Shown one piece after another: positions 1 through 5,324 of a DNA stretch of 5,405 nucleotides (its first letter is position 1; each line of letters starts with the position of its first letter). The notes below the pieces were generated by a model. It did no database searches, was not told where the DNA came from, and was given only the letters and a program-made list of their open reading frames with translations. This DNA comes from Symbiobacteriaceae bacterium (GTDB lineage: Bacteria; Bacillota; JAAYKD01; WRDA01). Both the position numbers and the translations under genes were made by a program. Location: assembly GCA_009783675.1 (NCBI GenBank), contig WRDA01000112.1, positions 1 through 5,405 of the forward strand, read 5' to 3'.

Positions 1-1
1 A

Positions 2-532
2 GACGGCTTTGTTGTAATCGATGTGGAGACTACTGGGCTAAACTCGGATGAGCACGTAATAATCGAGATTGGAGCACTAAAGGTAGTAAACGGGGAGGTT
101 GCGGACTCATTTCAGAGTTTGATCAAAGTTCCCGACAGGATCCCAGCGAGTATTACCAGTCTTACAGGTATTTCTGATGATATGATCAATGCTCAGGGAA
201 GACCAATCGATGTTGTTGTGGGCGAGTTTCTTAGCTTCGTTGGTGACTTTCCACTCGTCGCTCACAATATCAGGTTCGACATCGATTTTCTCAATGCTGC
301 ATGCAACCGGCTTGGACTTAAAGCGATCACAAATCGCTGTATTGATACTCTATCACTATCAAGGCGCCTAATCCCTGGTCTTCCTAACTACAAGCTCGAA
401 TCCTTGACTGAGCATCTCTCGATTGAAGCTGAGGAGTCCCATAGGGGCTTTAGTGACTGTATTGCCGTAAGTGAGTTGTATCTAAAGTTAATGAAAATGA
501 TGGATCCAGATTCTGAAAGCCAGACTACATAA
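2..532 (+). CDS. DEDDh 3'-5' exonuclease domain, 5'-truncated; probable C-terminal part of a type I-E Cas2-DnaQ fusion
   Basis: The frame is open from base 2, so the gene starts outside the window. The visible 176 residues form a complete DnaQ/epsilon-like exonuclease fold. Exo I is IDVETTG (catalytic D and E at visible residues 7 and 9), Exo II is VAHNIRFDIDFL, and Exo III is HRGFSD, with the His and final Asp that define the DEDDh class. Such domains remove nucleotides from DNA 3' ends with two metal ions. A stand-alone DnaQ-like protein would begin near Exo I, but here coding continues to the window edge with no start codon before the motif except GTG inside it. The gene ends 13 nt before a type I-E array on the same strand. 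Type I-E Cas2 proteins with a C-terminal DnaQ domain are known, for example in Streptococcus thermophilus, and are tied to prespacer trimming. The Cas2 part is inferred, not seen. The alternative is a separate exonuclease or epsilon subunit gene. Confidence 0.8.
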   Translation, partial: DGFVVIDVETTGLNSDEHVIIEIGALKVVNGEVADSFQSLIKVPDRIPASITSLTGISDDMINAQGRPIDVVVGEFLSFVGDFPLVAHNIRFDIDFLNAACNRLGLKAITNRCIDTLSLSRRLIPGLPNYKLESLTEHLSIEAEESHRGFSDCIAVSELYLKLMKMMDPDSESQTT

Positions 533-545
533 GGGTTTTCTAAGT

Positions 546-811
546 ATAGTCCCCGCATGCGCGGGGGTGATCCCAGGTCATCTGGTCATTCACATCCAGC
601 TCGCGTATAGTCCCCGCATGCGCGGGGGTGATCCGGGTATCGAGGTAGCTCATGCAGAGTATATCTCATAGTCCCCGCATGCGCGGGGGTGATCCGTCGG
701 CGTGCCTATATAGGCACACACGTGCCGCATAGTCCCCGCATGCGCGGGGGTGATCCGAAAAATGTTGTCGGAGAGGAGGATATTTGCATATAGTCCCCGC
801 ATGCGCGGGGG
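546..811 (+). CRISPR. Type I-E CRISPR array, five repeats and four spacers, last repeat truncated by IS21
   Basis: Four identical 28-nt repeats lie at 546-573, 607-634, 668-695 and 729-756, and a fifth starts at 790 and breaks off after GGGGG at 811. The period is exactly 61 nt, giving 33-nt spacers at 574-606, 635-667, 696-728 and 757-789. The repeat starts ATAGTCCCCGC, has a CCCCGC/GCGGGG stem around ATGC, and ends GTGATCC. This matches the I-E repeat class; counting the following G, present after three of the four complete repeats, gives the usual 29 + 32 split. By family convention the 5' (leader) side is on the left, next to the exonuclease gene. No repeat is found beyond the IS, so the array ends here or its remainder has been lost. 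The four spacers show no match that can be judged by eye. Confidence 0.97.
790..811 (+). repeat. Truncated fifth CRISPR repeat at the IS21 junction
   Basis: The first 22 nt match the other repeats exactly. The next two bases, TG, fit both the repeat and the TG end of the IS, so the break may be placed at 811 or 813. The missing part is the 3' TGATCC handle. A TGATCC hexamer occurs on the other side of the IS at 5288-5293, but five non-matching bases come before it. Confidence 0.9.
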
Positions 812-846
812 TGTAAACGGTCAAGTAAAATACAGCATTTGGCGGC
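812..846 (+). repeat. IS21 left terminal inverted repeat (35 bp)
   Basis: It starts TGTAAACGGTCAAG and is the exact reverse complement of 5248-5282. It contains an AATACAGC box at 829-836 that belongs to a phased box series at the element's ends. Identity stops at 846, three bases before the IS3 end. Confidence 0.95.
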
Positions 847-848
847 GC

Positions 849-865
849 GGACAAAAAGTTGGACA
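849..865 (+). repeat. IS3-family terminal inverted repeat distal to the transposase start (IRR)
   Basis: It pairs with 2666-2682 at 14 of 17 positions, the mismatches being at positions 5, 10 and 11. Homology ends after TGGACA. It lies three bases after the IS21 left terminal repeat. Confidence 0.75.
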
Positions 866-918
866 TTTATCATTTGTTATCGGTTGACGCGGAGTTATCT
901 CTTCCGGCCTGCAATATC

Positions 919-1078
919 GAGAAATGTTTTATGCCGCGAAAGGTCTTGGTGCGAGCGTGCGCTGTGTTAGGCTGCGTGCCAGGCCACAAAGGAGCCGAAG
1001 GCGAGATGGCGTGGCGCGTGGCCTGTAAACACAGGGCACGGAGGCTCGCATCAAGACACCGTGGAATAAACATTTCTC
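919..1078. other. Long imperfect palindrome (~160 nt, ~44 paired bases) in the IS3 3' noncoding tail
   Basis: Four nested stems can be read directly: 919-929 with 1068-1078 (11 bp, perfect); 943-955 with 1045-1057 (13 bp, one G-T); 956-968 with 1028-1040 (12 of 13); and 980-987 with 1018-1025 (8 bp, perfect). Internal loops and bulges separate them, and a small GCC-GAA-GGC hairpin sits in the apical loop (994-1002). The outer arm overlaps the transposase stop codon, so on the minus strand this would be a 3' UTR structure. No T-run follows on either strand, so it is not a standard intrinsic terminator. The bases 866-918 to its left show nothing I can identify. It may be a structured RNA, a shield against outside transcription, or a small non-autonomous element; I do not recognise a known RNA family. 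Confidence 0.75.
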
Positions 1079-2645
1079 AGCCTGTATAAGCTATTCCAGA
1101 ATTCGCCTTATATGTTGAACTCAAGCCGATGCTTTGCCTGTAATTAAGTGGGCTCATCCCTCCGAGAGACACTTTTATACGCTCCCGATTATACCACTTC
1201 ACATATGCATCAAGCTCATCAATGAACTCACCCAGAGAAACATCTTGCCACGATTCGAAATAAAACATCTCGTTCTTAACTCTACCGAAGAAGCCTTCGC
1301 ATGCAGCATTGTCTGGCGTGCACCCCTTTTTTGACATCGACCTGGTAAGACCAGCGCTTTGCATACGTTCTATCCAGCCAGGCCATCGGTAGTGTGCCCC
1401 TCTGTCGCTGTGCAAGATGGGATGCTCTCCGTCCGTAAGGCTGCTGATAGCAACATCAAGCATTTCGTTAACCAGATCTGCATTTGGGCTGGTGCCTATT
1501 GTCCAACTTACTACCATACCATCGTAGCAGTCGATAATCGGTGAAAGAAAGACTTTTCCCGAAGGTAAACCGAATTCTGTCAGGTCGGTGACCCATTTTT
1601 GGTTGGGGGCATTTGCATGGAAGTCGCGATCTATCAGGTTTTCTACAGCGGGGCTGATTTCTCCCATGTATGAGCTATAACTGCGTCGTCTCTTAAAGGG
1701 AACCACTAGTTGTTCTTCCCGCATAAGGCGTCGAATCACCTTTTCGGAAACTACCAACCCTCCACTTCTTATTACGGCGTGTATGCGCCTGTAGCCGTAT
1801 CTTTTCTTATTATTGAGAAATATCTGTTTGACTTCTTCTCGCAGTGTTGCGTGTTTATCAGAACGTTTTAAGGCTGCGAATTGATAATAATAACTGCTTT
1901 TAGGAATAGAGAGCGTTTTCAGAAGCTCACGCAGTGAATACTCATTTCTCAGGGCACCGATCAGGATCGCCTTCTCCCGGTTTGTCAGCTCTTGGTAATC
2001 GGTGCCCTGGTCTTTTTTTAATAGTTCTGACGCCATTCGCAAAATATCAAGTTCCATCTGTTGACGGTATACCTGCTGTTTGAGAGATTCCAGTTCAGCC
2101 AGTAATAGATCCCTGTCATCGGGAAGTGGTGGCTCTTGTCTCTTGCTAATCCTTCCAACGCCCTTCGTTTTCAGCAAAGATTTACGCCATTTATACAGGC
2201 TATACCTGCTTACACCATGTTTAGCAGCGATCACCGAGGCTGGTCCTTGGCGTGTGCATAAATCAATTACTGCATCCTTCTTCTGTTCCGGAGTTAATTG
2301 TACCACGCTTCCGCTTTTATTGCGAGGATTTTGTGCTTCGGGAGCCAATTCACGGATCCAACCTCTAAGAACCGCACGTGCTGGGTAACCTAAGACTTTT
2401 GCTGTCTGGGTTATGTTACGACCATGCTCCAAATAATAGTTAACAGCAGCCTCTTTCTGAGACTGACTGTATTTGGGTTTCTTCAGATATTGCTTGTGTA
2501 GACCCCCTGCTTCCAGATACTCGCAGTACCACTGGTGAAGTGTTCTTCTTCCCGGGTACCCAAGCTCGCGAACAGTGACGGTTGCACGCTTTCCATATTT
2601 TATATAGAGATTTACTGCTCTCATTCTGTCTTCATATGAATACAA
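1077..2645 (-). CDS. IS3-family transposase, single-frame OrfAB fusion (DDE integrase with three N-terminal HTH units)
   Basis: This 522-aa protein cuts and joins IS ends through an RNase H-fold DDE domain. The catalytic triad is D354 (WVTDLTEF), D414 (HSDRGAHY) and E450 (DNAACEGFFGRVKNE), with the 59- and 35-residue spacing of the IS3 family. The N terminus holds three similar helix-turn-helix units near residues 3-48, 59-103 and 117-160. The first two share an AVN-Y-GR/K-LGYP pattern. A coiled coil (about 179-211) follows, then the HTH_21-like segment and the rve core. The start is TTG with AGGCAGG 9 nt upstream; an in-frame TAA lies three codons before it, and the next in-frame ATG is residue 8. 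Most IS3 members make this protein by frameshifting between orfA and orfB. Here the frames are continuous. No disabling change is visible. Confidence 0.93.
   Translation of the reverse strand: MYSYEDRMRAVNLYIKYGKRATVTVRELGYPGRRTLHQWYCEYLEAGGLHKQYLKKPKYSQSQKEAAVNYYLEHGRNITQTAKVLGYPARAVLRGWIRELAPEAQNPRNKSGSVVQLTPEQKKDAVIDLCTRQGPASVIAAKHGVSRYSLYKWRKSLLKTKGVGRISKRQEPPLPDDRDLLLAELESLKQQVYRQQMELDILRMASELLKKDQGTDYQELTNREKAILIGALRNEYSLRELLKTLSIPKSSYYYQFAALKRSDKHATLREEVKQIFLNNKKRYGYRRIHAVIRSGGLVVSEKVIRRLMREEQLVVPFKRRRSYSSYMGEISPAVENLIDRDFHANAPNQKWVTDLTEFGLPSGKVFLSPIIDCYDGMVVSWTIGTSPNADLVNEMLDVAISSLTDGEHPILHSDRGAHYRWPGWIERMQSAGLTRSMSKKGCTPDNAACEGFFGRVKNEMFYFESWQDVSLGEFIDELDAYVKWYNRERIKVSLGGMSPLNYRQSIGLSSTYKANSGIAYTG
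2013..2019 (-). promoter_or_regulatory. A7 slip-prone run at the OrfA/OrfB domain junction of the IS3 transposase
   Basis: On the coding (minus) strand the codons are TTA AAA AAA GAC at residues 209-212, just after the coiled coil and where orfA normally ends in IS3 elements. A -1 slip would run 23 more codons to a TGA at 1942-1944, giving a protein of about 234 aa with only the HTH and coiled-coil parts. The run and the alternative frame are seen; that slippage occurs is inferred. Confidence 0.5.
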
Positions 2646-2665
2646 GGACGCTTACCTGCCTTTCC

Positions 2666-2682
2666 TGTCCAGGTTTTCGTCC
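2666..2682 (-). repeat. IS3-family terminal inverted repeat next to the transposase start (IRL)
   Basis: It is the partner of 849-865 and lies 20-36 nt upstream of the TTG start of the transposase. Directly beyond it, IS21 left-end sequence resumes. Confidence 0.75.
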
Positions 2683-2689
2683 TCACCCC

Positions 2690-2737
2690 CAAAATGGCCA
2701 TTAGGAATCCAGCGAAAACGGCCACCGAATCCAGCAC
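2690..2737 (+). repeat. Inner left-end repeat boxes of the IS21 element
   Basis: AATCCAGC occurs at 2706-2713 and again at 2728-2735, exactly 22 bp apart, each preceded by a GGCCA (2696-2700 and 2720-2724). The segment aligns without gaps to the reverse complement of the right end (TIR plus inner box): AAA-GG-CA, AAT-CAGC and AAT-CAGCACC are shared in order. These are likely IstA binding boxes of the left end, cut off from the outermost one by IS3. The rest of 2683-2796 has no other gene; it carries the istA ribosome binding site GGGAGGA at 2784-2790. Confidence 0.65.
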
Positions 2738-2796
2738 CTTTTCGGCGAAGTAATGAGAGTGCCAACAGCACGAACATAACGCCGGGAGGAGAAAGA

Positions 2797-4344
2797 ATGA
2801 AGAGGTGGCAAATGTACTATAACATCCACAGCATGTTTAACGAAGGTTACAGTAGGAGGCAGATAGCAGCCAGATTACAGCTTGACTTTAGGACAGTAAG
2901 CAAGTATCTGTCGCTATCACCGGAAGAGTTCGATGAACAGATTCTCAAACGAGAAAGGCAAAGCGATCTGGAGCTGTATGCAACAACAGTTCTCGATTGG
3001 CTGAAAAGAGACCCAGACTTATCATCAGCTCAGGTGCTGGACCGTCTGAAGGAACACTATGAGGTGACCTCCGCTGGTCGCACCGTAAGACGCTTCGTCT
3101 CTGCTTTACGCAAGAAGCACAACATTCCTAAAGTAAGAACCGAAAACATACGTCAGTATAGTGCCATCCCTGACCCACCAATGGGTAGACAGGTGCAGGT
3201 GGACATTGGGATCACCTGGGTATCTGAGACCACGAACAGAAAGAGCATCAAGCTTTACTGCGTGGCGATGGTATTCTCCCATTCCAGATACAAATGGGGA
3301 CGCTGGTATGACAGACCTCTCCGTACATCCGACTTTGTGGAGGCTTTGGAAATAGGGTTTGAGTTCTTCGGCGGGATGCCAAAGGAGATCGTTGTCGATC
3401 AGGATAGATTGCTGGCAGTGGACGAAAACTTTGGCGAAGTCATCTTCACCAGGGAGTTCGAGCAATTCCGGTTAAGCAGCGGCTTAGAAGTCTATCTCTG
3501 CCGTAAAAACGACCCGGAAACGAAGGGTCGGGCGGAGGCAGTGGTCAAGTATTTCAAGAGAAGCTTTGCCAGAAAGCGAAGCTTCGACGGTATCGAAGCC
3601 TGGAACGAGAGTTTCGAGGATTGGCTATATCGCACCGGTAATGCCAAAGAGCATGGCACGACAAAAAAGATACCGGCAGAGGTCTTTGCACAAGAAAGAC
3701 TATTACTCAAGCCGGTACCCTCAACAAATAGAGTTCACACGAACAGTGTAACACGCATTGTGCACAAAAACAATACCATTTTCTACCAAGGCAATCGTTA
3801 CAGCCTGCCTTTGGGAACATATATGCCAGGGATGATGGTATCTCTGGTTTTGGCGGAAGAACGATTAATCATCAAAGATGAGTTTGGAGACCGCATCCTT
3901 GCTGAGCACCAGCTATCCACGGGTAAGGGGGAGCTGGTCAGCAACAACCATCACCTCAGGGATATGTCGCAAAAGTTAGATGAGCTACAGCAGGTATTGT
4001 GGGAGCGTTTCAATGGCAGTGAAGATGCATGGATATTCCTGTCCAGGATAAGAAACTTAAGACCACGCTATTACCGGGATCAGTGCGCTATGTTACTGAA
4101 GACCACTGATGTATATGACCTTGACACAATCGACAAGGCACTGAGTTACTGCATGACCCACAGCTTATTTAGCGCAGTGGAATTTTCCAATGCAGCCAGC
4201 TATTTTGCAGGTAGCCAGAAGCAGATGATGGCTGCGATAGAATCCAATCCCAAAGTGGTTTTCCTGCCTACAGCTGCAGCCGTTTCACGAAAGAGAGACT
4301 TGGCTGTATACGAAAGGGTAGTCAAAGGGGGTGAACAAAGATGA
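2797..4344 (+). CDS. istA: IS21-family transposase IstA
   Basis: This 515-aa DDE transposase binds the IS21 ends and performs strand transfer together with IstB. A helix-turn-helix lies near residues 9-40 (EGYSRRQIAARLQLDFRTVSKYL). The catalytic core has D136 (QVQVDIG), D201 (EIVVDQDR) and E247 (DPETKGRAEAVVKY). The DQ after the second Asp and the CRK-DPETKG block are typical of one common IstA subfamily rather than defects. A C-terminal beta-rich region with YQGNRYSLPLGTY follows, as usual. Length is normal for the family. The ATG is preceded by GGGAGGA at a good distance. The stop overlaps the istB start by 4 nt (ATGA), so the pair is translationally coupled. No promoter is obvious; transcription probably starts in the left-end repeat region at 2683-2796 or enters from outside. 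Confidence 0.96.
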   Translation: MKRWQMYYNIHSMFNEGYSRRQIAARLQLDFRTVSKYLSLSPEEFDEQILKRERQSDLELYATTVLDWLKRDPDLSSAQVLDRLKEHYEVTSAGRTVRRFVSALRKKHNIPKVRTENIRQYSAIPDPPMGRQVQVDIGITWVSETTNRKSIKLYCVAMVFSHSRYKWGRWYDRPLRTSDFVEALEIGFEFFGGMPKEIVVDQDRLLAVDENFGEVIFTREFEQFRLSSGLEVYLCRKNDPETKGRAEAVVKYFKRSFARKRSFDGIEAWNESFEDWLYRTGNAKEHGTTKKIPAEVFAQERLLLKPVPSTNRVHTNSVTRIVHKNNTIFYQGNRYSLPLGTYMPGMMVSLVLAEERLIIKDEFGDRILAEHQLSTGKGELVSNNHHLRDMSQKLDELQQVLWERFNGSEDAWIFLSRIRNLRPRYYRDQCAMLLKTTDVYDLDTIDKALSYCMTHSLFSAVEFSNAASYFAGSQKQMMAAIESNPKVVFLPTAAAVSRKRDLAVYERVVKGGEQR

Positions 4345-5087
4345 CCCTCTTGGCTGAAGTTAGCGATCAGTTGCAATCTCTGAATATGAAGCATGCGTCA
4401 CGAGCTTTATCAGACCTGCTGGAGCAGTCTCAAAAAGAGGATTGGAGCAACCTTCGTATGCTGGGGGCGTTACTCCGCGCAGAGCGTAACGGACGCGATG
4501 ACAAGTCCAGATTAAAGCGCATGAAGGATGCCGGATTTCCCTATATGGCAACTATTGAAGGGTTTGACTTCGGCTTCCAGAGAAGCATATCTAAAAAGCA
4601 TATGATGCAGCTTAAGGAACTAACATGGCTGGAGAATGCATTTAACTTACTCTTTATCGGTCCACCCGGGGTAGGTAAAACCCATCTGGCAGTGGCATTG
4701 GGTATAGCAGCTGTCGATGTTGGCTACAAGGTGACCTTCATCCACATGGAAAGACTGGTTAATGCCTTAAGAACCCGGGAGATATCCTCAAAAAGTAGGC
4801 AAATGCTCAAGCGGCTGCTGCAAGTTGACTTGGTTATCATCGACGAGATAGGCTTTCAGCCCATGAGCAGAGTAGAGGCAAATGACCTGTTTTGCATCAT
4901 CTCTCAGCTTTATCAGCAGTCGTCGATCATTATTACTTCCAACAAAGGAGTAACCGAGTGGGGTGAGTTTCTGGGAGAGCCGGCAGTAGCCGCATCCATG
5001 CTGGATAGGCTGCTGCATAAATGCGAAGTATTCGACATGGATGGAGACAGTTACAGGCTTGCACACCGAGAGCGAATTCTTAGCTGA
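4341..5087 (+). CDS. istB: IS21-family transposition ATPase IstB
   Basis: This 248-aa AAA+ ATPase, related to DnaC and DnaA, helps IstA choose and deform target DNA. The N-terminal helical part (about 1-100) carries the usual IstB segment ending in FDFGFQRSI. The ATPase core has Walker A GPPGVGKTH at 107-115, Walker B LVIIDEIG at 164-171 (D168, E169), sensor I ITSN at 198-201, and an Arg-containing LDRLLH near 221-226. Length and motif order match the family and no break is visible. The start ATG overlaps the istA stop; GGGGGTGA just upstream serves as ribosome binding site inside the istA end. The gene lies in one operon with istA. Confidence 0.96.
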   Translation: MTLLAEVSDQLQSLNMKHASRALSDLLEQSQKEDWSNLRMLGALLRAERNGRDDKSRLKRMKDAGFPYMATIEGFDFGFQRSISKKHMMQLKELTWLENAFNLLFIGPPGVGKTHLAVALGIAAVDVGYKVTFIHMERLVNALRTREISSKSRQMLKRLLQVDLVIIDEIGFQPMSRVEANDLFCIISQLYQQSSIIITSNKGVTEWGEFLGEPAVAASMLDRLLHKCEVFDMDGDSYRLAHRERILS

Positions 5088-5101
5088 TCTTTCTCTTTCC
5101 C

Positions 5102-5147
5102 GCTGTTTATGATGCAGGTGCCATAATCACCCTGTATCATAAACAGC
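5102..5147 (+). terminator. Strong hairpin after istB, possible transcription end or insulator
   Basis: A 12-bp perfect stem (5102-5113 with 5136-5147), one mismatch, then four more pairs (CAGG 5115-5118 with CCTG 5131-5134) close a 12-nt loop. It lies 15 nt after the istB stop. No T-run follows, so intrinsic termination is uncertain; it could stabilise the mRNA 3' end or block incoming transcription. The rest of 5148-5234 shows no gene or clear site. Confidence 0.5.
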
Positions 5148-5234
5148 AGCACCTTGGCTCTAACCCAGTATCATTGCAAATTGTATTTATCTCAACATGA
5201 TCCCCCAGGAAGCACTATTAAATGGGTGGCTTGG

Positions 5235-5268
5235 TGCTGTATTTTAAGCCGCCAAATGCTGTATTTTA
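5235..5268 (+). repeat. Right-end phased direct repeats of IS21
   Basis: TGCTGTATTTTA occurs at 5235-5246 and at 5257-5268, 22 bp apart, about two helical turns. The outer copy is inside the terminal inverted repeat and the inner copy lies just before it. The box is the complement of the AATACAGC box in the left terminal repeat. Repeated boxes at each end are characteristic of IS21 and bind IstA. Confidence 0.8.
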
Positions 5269-5282
5269 CTTGACCGTTTACA
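5248..5282 (-). repeat. IS21 right terminal inverted repeat (35 bp)
   Basis: It is the exact reverse complement of 812-846 and ends in CA at 5281-5282. The flanking bases TCTAC do not match the left flank. Confidence 0.95.
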
Positions 5283-5324
5283 TCTACTGATCCATGTGAT
5301 AAAATAGCCATGCTCGGTTCCTCC

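Larger units (their letters stand above)
849..2682 (-). mobile_element. IS3-family insertion sequence nested in the IS21 left end
   Basis: Imperfect 17-bp inverted repeats mark the ends: 849-865 (GGACAAAAAGTTGGACA) and 2666-2682 read on the minus strand (GGACGAAAACCTGGACA), 14 of 17 identical. Between them is one long DDE transposase gene on the minus strand. Its start lies 36 nt inside the right end, as usual for IS3 members, but its stop lies 228 nt from the left end, which is unusually far. That space holds a long palindrome. No clear target duplication is seen (flanks ...GGCGGCGC and TCACCCCC...). Deleting 849-2682 places the inner IS21 repeat boxes 43 bp from the outer one, close to two 22-bp periods, which supports these boundaries. 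Exact ends may be a few bases off. Confidence 0.82.
812..5282 (+). mobile_element. IS21-family insertion sequence (istA-istB), interrupted by an IS3-family element
   Basis: The element begins TG and ends CA, as IS21-family members do, and is bounded by a perfect 35-bp inverted repeat (812-846 and 5248-5282). It encodes the two-gene istA/istB set in overlapping frames. The total span is 4471 bp. Removing the nested IS3 element (849-2682) leaves about 2.64 kb, a normal IS21 size. Repeat boxes 22 bp apart lie inside both ends, also typical of the family. No target duplication is visible: the five bases on the left are GGGGG and on the right TCTAC. The transposition genes look intact, but the IS3 insertion lies between the outer left repeat and the rest of the left end, which may impair mobility. 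Confidence 0.93.
5192..5311 (-). pseudogene. 5' end of an unidentified gene, cut by the IS21 right end after about 10 codons
   Basis: On the minus strand AAGGAGG (5320-5326) lies 8 nt before an ATG at 5309-5311. The frame reads MAILSHGSVD and then enters the IS21 terminal repeat, where it continues for 29 IS-encoded residues to a TGA at 5192-5194. Only about 10 codons (5283-5311) belong to the original gene. A good promoter lies upstream. The peptide start is too short to identify a family. The continuation is not on the other side of the IS, where CRISPR repeat sequence is found, so the body of the gene has been lost or moved. The chimeric 39-aa product is unlikely to be functional. An alternative is that this start codon belonged to no real gene, but the promoter and ribosome binding site argue against that. 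Confidence 0.6.

Noticed and set aside
545..550. TATAGT at the start of the first repeat as a -10 box for the array
   Set aside because: No -35 at a suitable distance, and the same letters occur at other repeats because the repeat itself begins ATAGT.
666..866. Minus-strand open frame across the CRISPR array encoding repeated proline/arginine-rich peptides
   Set aside because: The repeated peptide (SPPRMRGL, DHPRACGDY) is just the translated CRISPR repeat; the frame has no ribosome binding site and runs over the IS junction.
919..1078. Palindrome as a MITE with terminal repeats GAGAAATGTTT
   Set aside because: No direct duplication flanks it (ATC and AGC), and its edge coincides with the transposase stop codon; kept only as an alternative.
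859..1089. Two small open frames, one on each strand, over the palindrome region
   Set aside because: They cover an inverted repeat, have no convincing ribosome binding site and no recognisable domain; the palindrome explains the composition.
860..2671. Alternative IS3 ends TGGACA...TGTCCA with TG/CA termini
   Set aside because: The inverted repeat continues outward through GGACnAAAA on both sides, and this placement gives no target duplication either.
3106..3710. Open frames antisense to istA
   Set aside because: They mirror istA codons, lack ribosome binding sites and show no domain features.
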